Shown one piece after another: positions 1-7,929 of a stretch of 64,000 nt of DNA (the first letter of the stretch is position 1; each line of letters opens with the position of its first letter). Source of the stretch: Chryseobacterium ureilyticum (GTDB lineage Bacteria; Bacteroidota; Bacteroidia; Flavobacteriales; Weeksellaceae); NCBI RefSeq assembly GCF_900156735.1, contig NZ_FTOL01000002.1, forward strand, positions 186,001-250,000, given 5' to 3'. Below the pieces are notes generated by a model that was given only the letters and a program-made list of their open reading frames with translations, was not told the origin of the DNA and made no database searches. Position numbers and translations under genes: made by a program.

Positions 1-585
1 CATAGCTTTTGAACCTTCAAAAAAACCTGTCAATGGAAAGAAAAACCTGGATTCATTTACTGCACAAATATGAAATGCATTTTCCACATGATGGGAAAGA
101 CTCAGATCATAGGTATTGAAAGGTTTGGATTCTACGGTATCAAAAACTCCTAAAAACTTTATTTTTATATTTTCAGGAAGGTAATAGGATAAAATCTGGT
201 TACAGAATGTTCTCGCCAGCATTCCTCCTCTTCCGAATCCATAGAGATAAAAGTGGTATTCAAAGTCTTCATTACTGATGATATTTTCTACAAATCCGTG
301 GGCTTTTTGAAGTTTGTCATCTGAAGAATATCCGTTTCCATACGGCGGGTTGGCACATGTAGCCATGGCAAAGTTATTATCTTCACTTCCTACGATCGTT
401 CCTATTCCTTCTATATATATTTTTTCGTTTCCGTTAAATGATTGATATAGTTTAAAAATATTGGTAAAAGCTCCATGATAACTTTCATTATTATTCAGCG
501 GTTTATCCGATGAAAGGGCATTCGTACCATTATTTCCCGTACCGTCAAAAAATATTCCGACGGAAATCACTCTGCTGTCATCCAT
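1..585 (-). CDS. DUF2235 (Tle1-like alpha/beta hydrolase) protein, C-terminus outside window
   Basis: The first 195 residues are present and the reading frame runs off the left edge. Residues 10-19 (GIFFDGTGNN) are the hallmark N-terminus of DUF2235 proteins, the family that includes type VI secretion phospholipase effectors of the Tle1 type. FLGVFDTV (about residues 145-152) and an HVENAFHICAVNESR stretch (about 170-184) match later conserved blocks. The family's nucleophile elbow is normally GFSRG; here residues 116-121 read GFGRGG, so the catalytic serine is replaced by Gly118. No signal peptide is visible. Start is the ATG at 585; the next gene upstream on this strand ends at 738. Family assignment is firm; catalytic activity is doubtful from the sequence, and a T6SS role is only inferred. 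Confidence 0.8.
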   Translation of the reverse strand, partial: MDDSRVISVGIFFDGTGNNGTNALSSDKPLNNNESYHGAFTNIFKLYQSFNGNEKIYIEGIGTIVGSEDNNFAMATCANPPYGNGYSSDDKLQKAHGFVENIISNEDFEYHFYLYGFGRGGMLARTFCNQILSYYLPENIKIKFLGVFDTVESKPFNTYDLSLSHHVENAFHICAVNESRFFFPLTGFFEGSKAM

Positions 586-713
586 AGTTTTTATTCATTT
601 TTATTACAGGATTCCCTGCTCATTTATGTTTTTATTCAAAATCCCTATCTGAGACATTTCAAAATAACGGAAGAAAGGAGACTAAAGCTAGAGTGGAAAG
701 TACCAAATAAAAA

Positions 714-733
714 ATTCCGTATTTCTACGGAAT
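714..733 (-). terminator. Rho-independent terminator after the NarL-type regulator
   Basis: Perfect 8-bp inverted repeat ATTCCGTA/TACGGAAT with a 4-nt loop, followed on the minus strand by a T-rich tract. It lies 4 bases beyond the regulator stop codon. Confidence 0.75.
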
Positions 734-737
734 CAGG

Positions 738-1415
738 TTATATTTTTTCGAGAGAGTATATATTGTTCACAATGGCGTAAATGACTATTCCCACAGTGTT
801 TTTGGCTCCAATTTTTTCAAGGATACGTTGCCTGTGGCTTTCAACTGTTCTGGGGCTGATGAAGAGTTTTTCTCCGATTTCGTTGTTGGTAAATTCCTGA
901 CAGATCAGTTTCACAACATCTTTTTCTCTTTCCGACAGTTCGTCTGCTATTTCAAAAAGAGAATTTTTCTTAGCAGAACTGTTCATATATGTGAATAGCA
1001 TCTGATGATCTTCGGCAGTAAAGAATACTCCGTTTTTATCTACCATAGTAATTGCCTCGATAAATGTCTTTTTGTTTGAGTTTTTGGGAAGAAAAGCAGA
1101 AACGCCCAGCTTAACCATATATCCGAGAATGGAGGTCTTATAATGGGAAGACAAAATAATGATTTTCAGATCGGGATATTTTTCTTTAAGAATTTCTACC
1201 AGTTCAAAACCGTTCATAGGCTTCATCTGTACATCCACAAGTGCAATATCCGGGAATTCTGAAGGGGTAATTTTTTCCAGAGATTCAATAAAATCGGGAC
1301 CGTTATCTGAAGTAAGGCAGACGGAAATGTTCTTTTCATTAGACAGCAGCATTTTTACTCCTTCAAGGATCAGCTGTTCATCATCAATCAGTGCTATTTT
1401 GATTTGGGAACTCAT
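738..1415 (-). CDS. NarL/FixJ-family response regulator
   Basis: A 225-aa DNA-binding response regulator. Residues 1-125 form a receiver domain: acidic pair D11/D12, phospho-acceptor Asp61 in ALVDVQMKPMNGFE, and the conserved lysine in FLPKNS. Residues about 160-215 form a LuxR-type helix-turn-helix (LSEREKDVVKLI, IGEKLFISPRTVESHRQRI). The ATG at 1415 lies inside the 3' end of the upstream kinase gene (32-nt overlap), so the two are translationally coupled and form a cognate pair. Targets cannot be read from the sequence. Confidence 0.93.
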   Translation of the reverse strand: MSSQIKIALIDDEQLILEGVKMLLSNEKNISVCLTSDNGPDFIESLEKITPSEFPDIALVDVQMKPMNGFELVEILKEKYPDLKIIILSSHYKTSILGYMVKLGVSAFLPKNSNKKTFIEAITMVDKNGVFFTAEDHQMLFTYMNSSAKKNSLFEIADELSEREKDVVKLICQEFTNNEIGEKLFISPRTVESHRQRILEKIGAKNTVGIVIYAIVNNIYSLEKI

Positions 1416-2103
1416 GTTGTTTGGGAATTTTAATAATTAAACGACTTCCTTTATTTAAAAAAGTTTTCTTCCATTTATGGGTGGCATTCATAGATTTGAT
1501 TCTGGACTCAATATTTTTGATTCCCATTCCTTTTTTTACCTCTTCATATTCAAATCCCTGCCCGTTATCCGAAATAACGACTGCCATATTTTGCGGATAA
1601 TCTTTAATATAAATCCACAGGTCTGTAGCATCTGAATGCTTGATCACGTTGGTTGTAAATTCCTGAATAATCCTGTACAACTGTACTTCCACGAAAATAT
1701 CCTTTTTTTTATATCCCGGCATTACCTTTAGGGAAATATTGATTTTATGAGAAAGGTTGGCGATCAGTTCTTCTACATAAAGTACTAATCCTACAGATTC
1801 GAGATTGACAGGATATAATGAGTGTGAAATACTTCTTGCCGCATCAATAAGTGATGACATCTGGCTGTAAATATTGTTTTTAATCACCTCATCTCCTTGA
1901 GTATCAAGATTATTCAACCATAAAGAAAGGATATTAAGCCGGTTTCCAATATCATCATGGATCATGACGGCTATTCTTTTTCTTTCTTCTTCCTGAGCTT
2001 TAATATTTTCAAGAACTAGCTTTTTTTGGTGAAGAACTTCTGCTTCATGCTGCACATTTTTTTCTTTGATAATCCTTCTTATAAAAGTTCTGTAGGCAAG
2101 CAT
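1384..2103 (-). CDS. Sensor histidine kinase (HisKA_3/NarX-LiaS type)
   Basis: A 239-aa kinase partner of the downstream NarL-type regulator. A coiled-coil linker (residues 12-45) leads to the HisKA_3 phospho-acceptor box VMIHDDIGNRLN with His49, then an HATPase_c domain with N box near EFTTNVIKHSDA and G box SDNGQGFEYEE and GMGIKNIESRI. From the first ATG (2103) the protein lacks a membrane anchor, yet the same frame stays open upstream and encodes a hydrophobic segment rich in Leu, Ile and Val directly before this Met. No ATG, GTG or TTG exists in that extension; an ATT at 2178, overlapping the stop of the preceding gene, is the plausible non-canonical start and would give a 264-aa membrane-anchored kinase. 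Without N-terminal data the start is unresolved. Confidence 0.88.
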   Translation of the reverse strand: MLAYRTFIRRIIKEKNVQHEAEVLHQKKLVLENIKAQEEERKRIAVMIHDDIGNRLNILSLWLNNLDTQGDEVIKNNIYSQMSSLIDAARSISHSLYPVNLESVGLVLYVEELIANLSHKINISLKVMPGYKKKDIFVEVQLYRIIQEFTTNVIKHSDATDLWIYIKDYPQNMAVVISDNGQGFEYEEVKKGMGIKNIESRIKSMNATHKWKKTFLNKGSRLIIKIPKQHEFPNQNSTD

Positions 2104-2165
2104 AATAAAGGAAACTATAATTGCTATGGTAACAATTATAAGAATCAGCAGGTTGATATTTAAGG

Positions 2166-2789
2166 TTACTTCTTTAATTTGATGAAGGTATATAAAAGTG
2201 AACAGTATAAAATGCTGGAAAGAATATTATTGGCACTGAAAAGAATGTAATAACTGTTTTCCGAAAGATTAGCGATCTGATGCTGAACAATAAAAATAAA
2301 CACTGACACTGAGTAATAGAAAAATATACTCGCATCCACAAAAAGGAAACGGTTGTCAGCAGATGTATCTTTTATCTCACGAATCAGGGTAAATCCTGAA
2401 AGACAGATTATGATGATATTTGAAACTACTTTGGCAATATCAGCATTGGCGGGATAATTAAACCCGTATTTTGAAATCATAAATGCTATTGCCAAGGTTC
2501 CGCTTATTCCTAAAAGATATTTTGGTAGGTTTAATTTCCTGATGAATAATCCTGTCAGCAAAAAAAATTCTCCGGCAATATAAAACGGATAGAGAAAAGA
2601 AGTATCATCCAGCTTAAAAATATAAGGCAGAACAAGATTCAGAAATTCAATAAAAAAAAGAAAAGCAATACAGTGAAAATATTGCTTTTCTTTATGATTT
2701 AATATGCGGTATTTATTGGCTCCCAACAGTATAACAGCCAGAAGCAATCCATAGTTCAGGAATAAAATCGTCTTATAAAGATCTGCCAT
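2166..2789 (-). CDS. Polytopic membrane protein, unknown function
   Basis: A 207-aa protein made almost entirely of hydrophobic helices (about six to seven segments, beginning TILFLNYGLLLAVILLG and ending with a short KLKK tail). No catalytic motif is recognised. Its stop codon overlaps the open upstream extension of the sensor kinase gene, so it forms one operon with the kinase and regulator. It could be the membrane sensing partner of the kinase; this is inference from gene order only. Confidence 0.75.
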   Translation of the reverse strand: MADLYKTILFLNYGLLLAVILLGANKYRILNHKEKQYFHCIAFLFFIEFLNLVLPYIFKLDDTSFLYPFYIAGEFFLLTGLFIRKLNLPKYLLGISGTLAIAFMISKYGFNYPANADIAKVVSNIIIICLSGFTLIREIKDTSADNRFLFVDASIFFYYSVSVFIFIVQHQIANLSENSYYILFSANNILSSILYCSLLYTFIKLKK

Positions 2790-2804
2790 TCCTTATTTTA
2801 TATT

Positions 2805-3584
2805 TTAAAATTCATTTCCTACATCTACATCCGGTATACGACAGATGGGAGGACATGGTTTTGCCCAGTCATAAGTATTGGAAATCATCTGTGAACGCTC
2901 AGACCCCTGAAGATTTTCACGGAAAGAGATAAAGATCAACGTCACAAGCATTTTTCCATAAATATCGTTGTATTTAAGTCCAAAAGAACAAGTGATACCC
3001 GTTAAATATTGGTCCAGACACAAATCTGCTGTAGGAACATAGAACTTTCTGAAAATCCCTATTCCTTCTGTTTCTTTATATTCTCTATAAAACCAATCCA
3101 TGCCGGATTCTCTCCATTTCTCAATAGCTTCCACGGCTTTATCTTGCTCCAGAACAGGTTTATTAGAGATAGGAAAGGCTAAATCTGCATCTTTCTCTAT
3201 TTTTTCAAAACCTTTGGAAAGAATTGTGTTTTTCACAATGGTATACTCCTGAATTTCCTGAAGTTTAAGATCAGAAACCATTTCAGTAAGATAAGTGTAG
3301 GGATATTCTTTTTCCGCGATTCTCTTGCCTTCAGAATCCATTGGATAGAAAATAAGAACCAAACGTCTATTATACACTCCTACTGCTGCACAGAATTCAG
3401 GGTATTCTCTGAAGCCTCTCATCCAATTAAGATGATTTTCAGAAATATTAAAAACAAAATTGGTAGGAATCATATCCTTTAACCGTGAATAATCTGAACG
3501 GCAAAGATTCCACTCGTTTGTAGCTTCTCCACATTCCTTTACGGGAAGCATGTAATCTAGAATGTTTAATGTTGTCATAAGCAT
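2805..3584 (-). CDS. Hypothetical protein of about 260 aa
   Basis: A soluble-looking protein without signal peptide or membrane segment. Visible features are an N-terminal NILDYMLPVKECG segment, a central aromatic-rich stretch (SGMDWFYREYKE), and a Cys-containing C-terminus (KPCPPICRIPDVDVGNEF). I do not recognise the family. The frame can start at an upstream ATG (3629), but a weak -7-like box (CAAACTAA read on the plus strand, about 3610-3617) falls inside that extension, so the ATG at 3584 or 3578 is preferred. It is followed 15 bases later by the membrane-protein gene and may be its first operon partner. Confidence 0.6.
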   Translation of the reverse strand: MLMTTLNILDYMLPVKECGEATNEWNLCRSDYSRLKDMIPTNFVFNISENHLNWMRGFREYPEFCAAVGVYNRRLVLIFYPMDSEGKRIAEKEYPYTYLTEMVSDLKLQEIQEYTIVKNTILSKGFEKIEKDADLAFPISNKPVLEQDKAVEAIEKWRESGMDWFYREYKETEGIGIFRKFYVPTADLCLDQYLTGITCSFGLKYNDIYGKMLVTLIFISFRENLQGSERSQMISNTYDWAKPCPPICRIPDVDVGNEF

Positions 3585-3642
3585 GGTTTTTAGGTGTATA
3601 AAATTATACAAACTAAACATGCTATGCAAGTAAGAATTTAAC

Positions 3643-4263
3643 TTAATAATTTTTCACTGTAATATGATAACAGCTTTGTTGCTTTTCTTTTATGTAATAA
3701 ATTCTACCAGCATCCGCATAGTGCTTTAAAACTTTCTCCAGCGCCACTTCCATTTTGGGATTATACTTCAGAACATTATTGAATCTTACATATGAAATAT
3801 CAAAAGAATTACCATAATTGTGAGAACTGATTCCCAATGAAGCATTTGAATTTACCTTTCTTAAACGGCATTGATCTTCTAAAGTTCTTGTAATAGATGA
3901 AACGGTAAAAGTTCCTCCTTTGGTTGCTTTACTGAACTTGGAACCCATATTTTCCAAAGTAGTTTTTGCTTTAGAAACCATATAAGCTCTGCTGTAATCC
4001 AGTTTTTGGACCTGAAATCCTTTTCCTGATTTTTTTATTTTATGGAATTTTCCGTTACCGATATACTTTTGTACCGTCTTGGAATCTTTCAGTAGTTTTA
4101 CTCCGAAACTCTTTGAAGCATCAAGATGGGGTTTGTATAGTGCAGTAGGCTCCACCTTTAAAACAGTCGAAAGATCATAGCAAGGAAGACTTTTTTTTGC
4201 TGCCTGCGAATAATGTAAACTATAAACAAAAGGTACAAAGACCACACATAGAAACTTTTTCAT
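3643..4263 (-). CDS. DUF5715 family secreted protein (M15/VanY-like fold)
   Basis: About 206 aa from the ATG at 4263, which opens a Sec signal peptide (MKKFLCVVFVPFVYSLHYSQA). The C-terminal half has SSITRTLEDQCRLRKVN and SSHNYGNSFDISYV, the S-x-H-x-x-G-x-x-x-D-I arrangement of M15/VanY-type zinc carboxypeptidase-like proteins and of DUF5715. Enzymatic activity on peptidoglycan is possible but unproven; the second metal-site histidine may be in SCYHITVKNY. An in-frame upstream ATG (4356) would place a non-signal segment before the signal peptide and is rejected. Confidence 0.72.
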   Translation of the reverse strand: MKKFLCVVFVPFVYSLHYSQAAKKSLPCYDLSTVLKVEPTALYKPHLDASKSFGVKLLKDSKTVQKYIGNGKFHKIKKSGKGFQVQKLDYSRAYMVSKAKTTLENMGSKFSKATKGGTFTVSSITRTLEDQCRLRKVNSNASLGISSHNYGNSFDISYVRFNNVLKYNPKMEVALEKVLKHYADAGRIYYIKEKQQSCYHITVKNY

Positions 4264-4448
4264 TAACCACCACTTTAAATTACTAATGAAGGATAAATCA
4301 TTTATGTTATATCCTCCAACTATCACTACAAGAGTATTCAAATAAATCCCAAACAAACATTAAACCAAATTGTTGAATTTACAATTTTTACCCACCTGAT
4401 TTTGAAATATTTTTTCAGTTTTAACTTTTTACTTTAAGATATAAATTC

Positions 4449-4456
4449 TACATTTG
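4449..4456 (+). promoter_or_regulatory. -7 promoter box for the aquaporin gene
   Basis: TACATTTG matches the Bacteroidetes -7 consensus TAnnTTTG exactly. It contains the TTG that would otherwise look like a start codon, which argues for the ATG at 4481. Confidence 0.65.
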
Positions 4457-4480
4457 AGTTACATTTTTAAAATAAACAAC

Positions 4481-5200
4481 ATGATAAAAAAACTTTTTGC
4501 TGAATTTTTCGGCACATTTTGGCTTGTTTTCGGTGGTTGTGGAAGTGCTGTTTTTGCAGCTGGTGTTCCCGACATCGGCATTGGACTTTTAGGGGTTGCT
4601 TTAGCCTTTGGTCTTACCGTTCTTACTATGGCTTATGCAGTAGGACATATTTCCGGAGGACATTTTAATCCAGCTGTTTCTTTTGGACTTTTGGCAGGAG
4701 GAAGATTTTCTGCAAAAGACCTTATTCCTTACATTGTAGCACAGTGTCTTGGTGCGCTTGTTGCGGCAGGATGTCTATACACAATTCTTAACGGAGCCGG
4801 AGTCGTAGATTTTTCCCAACCGGGAGCTTTTGCCACCAACTTCTATGGCGAAGCAGTCTATAACGGAAAAGCATTTAGTATGGGAGCAGCATTCCTTGCT
4901 GAGTTCTTATTGACAGCTTTCTTTCTGATAGTAATTATGGGTGCTACAGATAAATGGGCTAATGGTAAATTTGCAGGGATCGCTATTGGTCTTGCTCTTA
5001 CTTTGATCCACTTAATCTCTATTCCTATTACCAACACTTCAGTAAATCCTGCAAGATCTTTATCTCAGGCTGTTTTCACTGGTGGACTTGCGATGTCACA
5101 ACTTTGGTTATTCTGGGTAGCTCCGATCTTAGGTGGAATTGTAGGCGGATTAATCTACAAATTCTTACTTCAGAGAGATACTGCTGAAATAACAGATTAA
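4481..5200 (+). CDS. aqpZ: Aquaporin Z-type water channel
   Basis: A 239-aa inner-membrane MIP channel. Both pore motifs are intact: NPA at residues 63-65 in [11 protein letters not shown] and NPA at 189-191 in NTSVNPARS. Selectivity-filter residues of AqpZ are recognisable: Phe43, His177, Thr186 and Arg192, which fits a water-selective pore rather than a glycerol facilitator. Length and six-helix pattern match E. coli AqpZ (231 aa). The ATG start follows a promoter box by about 25 bases; monocistronic, ending in a bidirectional terminator. Confidence 0.95.
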   Translation: MIKKLFAEFFGTFWLVFGGCGSAVFAAGVPDIGIGLLGVALAFGLTVLTMAYAVGHISGGHFNPAVSFGLLAGGRFSAKDLIPYIVAQCLGALVAAGCLYTILNGAGVVDFSQPGAFATNFYGEAVYNGKAFSMGAAFLAEFLLTAFFLIVIMGATDKWANGKFAGIAIGLALTLIHLISIPITNTSVNPARSLSQAVFTGGLAMSQLWLFWVAPILGGIVGGLIYKFLLQRDTAEITD

Positions 5201-5219
5201 TCTTACCATCATAGATAAT

Positions 5220-5252
5220 AAAAAAATCCTGTCAGGCGGCAGGATTTTTTAT
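5220..5252. terminator. Bidirectional terminator between aqpZ and the MmcB-like gene
   Basis: AATCCTG/CAGGATT stem (extendable through flanking A and T runs) with an 8-nt loop. A-run on the left and T-run on the right serve both convergent genes; the minus-strand stop codon (5249) lies in the T-run. Confidence 0.85.
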
Positions 5253-5794
5253 TTTTTATTCTTAATATCAAAAGGATTTCTGAAAATAAGTTCTTCATGT
5301 TTTCCTTTGATTTCCATTTTACGCTGGAGTAAATTAAGTGCCATTTTTCTGATGAAAAGATCTTTATCATTCAGTTTCCAGTAAGAATCTTCATGAAGTT
5401 TTTTCGGTGAACGAATAAAATAGAATTCGGTCTCCCATGTGTCTACATTATGATAAAACTCAATGATTCCACAATGTTCGGGAATTGTATTTGGATCTAC
5501 CATTCCCATTGGCAAAAGAAAACTGAAAGTATTACACACATAATCTCCGCAGGAAATTTTATCATGTTTCAGAAACTTTTCTCCAGTATCTTTATTGAGG
5601 TACGATTTTTTAAAATCATTTTTAAAATCACTTTTAGAAAGCTTAATTTCAATTTCATGGCTTATTCCTTCAGCATCAATAATAAGTATATCGGCTTCCC
5701 AATCTGCTTGAAAATAATTAGTCAGGACGAGTTCTTTTTCAAAATCGCAGTGGGTATGAATATAAGCGTGGACAAGTTCTTCTATTTTGATCAT
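5249..5794 (-). CDS. MmcB-like PD-(D/E)xK nuclease-fold protein
   Basis: A 181-aa cytosolic protein. Residues 32-56 (WEADILIIDAEG, then HEIEIKLSKSDF) show the PD-(D/E)xK core: Asp35, then E49-x-K51. The following KHDKISCGDYVCNTFSFLLPMGM and IPEHCGIIEF segments align by eye with the MmcB family (YLDYCDEFYFAVP, LPEDAGLI), DNA-repair-associated proteins first described in Caulobacter. Role in DNA repair is inferred from that resemblance only. A -7 box lies at 5836-5843. The gene stands alone, converging on aqpZ. Confidence 0.6.
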   Translation of the reverse strand: MIKIEELVHAYIHTHCDFEKELVLTNYFQADWEADILIIDAEGISHEIEIKLSKSDFKNDFKKSYLNKDTGEKFLKHDKISCGDYVCNTFSFLLPMGMVDPNTIPEHCGIIEFYHNVDTWETEFYFIRSPKKLHEDSYWKLNDKDLFIRKMALNLLQRKMEIKGKHEELIFRNPFDIKNKK

Positions 5795-5835
5795 TCTTTA
5801 TTTAATGATGTTAATGGATATCAATAACCTGGCAT

Positions 5836-5843
5836 CAAATTTA
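5836..5843 (-). promoter_or_regulatory. -7 promoter box for the MmcB-like gene
   Basis: CAAATTTA on the plus strand is TAAATTTG on the coding strand, an exact TAnnTTTG match 42 bases before the ATG. Directly upstream lies a GCGAATATTAGC sequence (5847-5858) resembling the glyoxylate operators near 18.25 kb. Confidence 0.5.
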
Positions 5844-5953
5844 AACGCTAATATTCGCTAAACTTTATATTAATTCTTTAATATTGTTCGCAAAGGTATT
5901 TCATTCACAAAGATAAAATTGATCTTTAGTGATTAGCAATTCTCACGTTTTAT

Positions 5954-6943
5954 TTAACTCACCAAAAGGCTGCACCCTCTGATATCCGAATGATCTATTC
6001 TTCCCAGCACCTGAAATTTTTCTCCCAATATTTTCCCCAGATCCTGAGTGGCAATAAAAGAACATGAATGAGTGTTTGCAAGGTCTATGATATTAACAGC
6101 ACCAGTCCTTCCCTCTTTTTCATAAGAAAAAGGATCTTCTGCATTTCTGATCATAATTCTCATCCAATTGGGGCAGTTATATTCATTATTTCCCAGAGAA
6201 TATGCCTGTGAAAGAAGTTCTGTCATTGAATATTCTGAGTAGATTTTATCGGTTTTAAAACCTTCCTGCAAAATCTTCAGAAGTTCATCCTTTGTCATTT
6301 CTTCTTTTCTTCCTTTCATTCCGCCTGTTTCGATCACGATTAAGTTTTCAAGGAAGTTTAGAGATTCGTTTCTCTCGGCTTGACAATAATCTAAAAAGTC
6401 CAATAAGGCAAAAGAAACTCCAAAGAGAATTACTTTTTTATCCTGTAATGTATTCAGCAGATCAAATAGTTCACCATGATTGTAAAGGAAATATCCATTT
6501 TCAGGCTTGGATGATTTTTTCATCAGGTAATCTACCATGTAAATCAGGGATGAATTTTGTTTTTCCAAATAGCTTGGAAGTAAGCCCAGAAAAATAAAAT
6601 CTTCAGGTTTTCCGATAAACTGCTCAAAACTTTTATAAATACTTTCTTCATACAAGACTGGGTCAGCAATAAAATGTTTTGAAAGATTCATTTGCGTGGT
6701 TCCTGAACTCTGAAAGAAAAGATCTGTCGTTACATTTTCATCCAGAATCTGATGATTTTTGAACATTTCTATGGGCAAAAAAGGAATTTTCACCAAGCTG
6801 TCAACCTCATCCGGATTGATATTTAAAAAGTCTACGAACTTCCTATATATCTCAACATTTTCATACTGATAACGAAATGTTTTCAATGATGCATTCAGGA
6901 AATCCTGCTCTGTTTGTATGTTGAATATACTCTTAAGTTCCAT
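5954..6943 (-). CDS. LuxE-like acyl-protein synthetase / acyltransferase
   Basis: A 329-aa protein of the LuxE domain family (ANL adenylate-forming superfamily). The phosphate-binding loop FFQSSGTTQMNLSKHF (about residues 76-91) is the signature; later YSEYSMTELLSQAYS fits the conserved acyl-adenylate segment. Real LuxE works in bioluminescence, but no lux genes are near, and flavobacteria carry this family without luminescence; it probably activates a carboxylate for transfer. Substrate unknown. Start is the ATG at 6943. Monocistronic. Confidence 0.8.
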   Translation of the reverse strand: MELKSIFNIQTEQDFLNASLKTFRYQYENVEIYRKFVDFLNINPDEVDSLVKIPFLPIEMFKNHQILDENVTTDLFFQSSGTTQMNLSKHFIADPVLYEESIYKSFEQFIGKPEDFIFLGLLPSYLEKQNSSLIYMVDYLMKKSSKPENGYFLYNHGELFDLLNTLQDKKVILFGVSFALLDFLDYCQAERNESLNFLENLIVIETGGMKGRKEEMTKDELLKILQEGFKTDKIYSEYSMTELLSQAYSLGNNEYNCPNWMRIMIRNAEDPFSYEKEGRTGAVNIIDLANTHSCSFIATQDLGKILGEKFQVLGRIDHSDIRGCSLLVS

Positions 6944-7030
6944 AATTTTTTGATGTTCTACTGCTTTAAAACAAAGCGGTTATCAATAAAAAATATTTTA
7001 TTTAATAATTTTTTAATACCAAAATAACAC

Positions 7031-7131
7031 TTTGGTAAAATTCTTGCAATTATTTATTTGGAATATGGATTAAAAACAAGAATGGGCTTCCACCTATTCG
7101 CAAATTACCTCTTTTTAGGGGTAATTTTTTT
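7031..7131 (+). ncRNA. Candidate small RNA, two hairpins (Flavo-1-like)
   Basis: A promoter-to-terminator unit with no ORF. A TTTG -33 box (7031-7034) and TTTATTTG -7 box (7053-7060, 7 of 8 match) with an 18-nt spacer predict a start near 7067. The transcript would contain hairpin 1 (GAATGGG at 7080-7086, loop CTTCCA, CCTATTC at 7093-7099, one GU pair) and hairpin 2 (AAATTACC...GGTAATTT, about 7102-7125) followed by a T-run, a plus-strand terminator. No plus-strand gene precedes it, so the terminator needs another explanation. This layout matches what is known of the Flavo-1 RNA motif of flavobacteria (short, own promoter, terminator at the end); I cannot confirm the family without a covariance search. 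Confidence 0.55.
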
Positions 7132-7134
7132 GTT

Positions 7135-7905
7135 TTATTTTTCAAAAACCTTCAATTCAAAGTCTTTTTCAAAAACACCATATGTGAAATAGGAAATCCA
7201 GTCTCCCAGATTAATATATTTTGAATTCTGTCCTAAATCCAGAACCATTGGCAAGTGTCTGTGTCCGTATACAAAATAATCGATCTTCTGAATCTTCAGC
7301 TTTTCTTTTGAATAAATAATGAGAAACTCTTTATCTTCTCCTAAAAATGCTTTGTCTTCTTCTCCTGAGATCATCTTATTTTTTTGAGACATGTATAATG
7401 CAATCTTCATTGCAATATCTGGGTGCAGCCATTTAAAGAACCACTGTGCTATAGGATTTGTGAATACTTTTTTCATTCTTTTGTATCCTTTGTCACCAGG
7501 TCCCAACCCGTCTCCATGAGCAAGTAAAAACTGTTTTCCGCCCATTTCAAAATATTGTTTTTTATAAAAAACAGTACAGCCAATTTCATCTTCCAGGTAA
7601 TCTTTCATCCACAGATCATGATTTCCTACAAAGAAATAAATATGTATTCCACGATCTTTCAGCTCTGCGATTTTTCCCAAAACGCGTACATATCCTTTGG
7701 GAATCACATGCTTCCATTCATGCCAGAAGTCAAAAAGATCTCCCATTAAAAATAAAACCTGCGCGTCTTCTTTGATCTCATCCATCCAGCGTATAAATTT
7801 TTCTTCACGCACACGGCTTTCCTTAGGCGTAGGAGCACCAAAATGCTGATCTGAAGCAAAATATACTTTTTTTCCAGGTTCTAAATTAATTGTTGTTTTT
7901 AACAC
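7135..7905 (-). CDS. lpxH: UDP-2,3-diacylglucosamine diphosphatase
   Basis: A 256-aa calcineurin-like metallophosphoesterase of lipid A synthesis, cleaving UDP-2,3-diacylglucosamine to lipid X on the inner membrane surface. All metal-binding blocks are present: SDQHFG (Asp19, His21), GDLFDFW, GNHDLWM, an internal HGDGLGPGD and GHRHLP near the C-terminus. DQH replaces the more usual DxH spelling, typical of Bacteroidetes LpxH. Start codon is 24 bases after the queD stop, so the two are probably cotranscribed. Confidence 0.9.
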   Translation of the reverse strand: MLKTTINLEPGKKVYFASDQHFGAPTPKESRVREEKFIRWMDEIKEDAQVLFLMGDLFDFWHEWKHVIPKGYVRVLGKIAELKDRGIHIYFFVGNHDLWMKDYLEDEIGCTVFYKKQYFEMGGKQFLLAHGDGLGPGDKGYKRMKKVFTNPIAQWFFKWLHPDIAMKIALYMSQKNKMISGEEDKAFLGEDKEFLIIYSKEKLKIQKIDYFVYGHRHLPMVLDLGQNSKYINLGDWISYFTYGVFEKDFELKVFEK

Positions 7906-7929
7906 CGTCTGAGTTTTATGGGATGAAAA

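Noticed and set aside
4454..4480. TTG start for the aquaporin, 9 codons upstream of the ATG
   Set aside because: The TTG is part of the -7 promoter box TACATTTG; translation from it would precede the transcription start.
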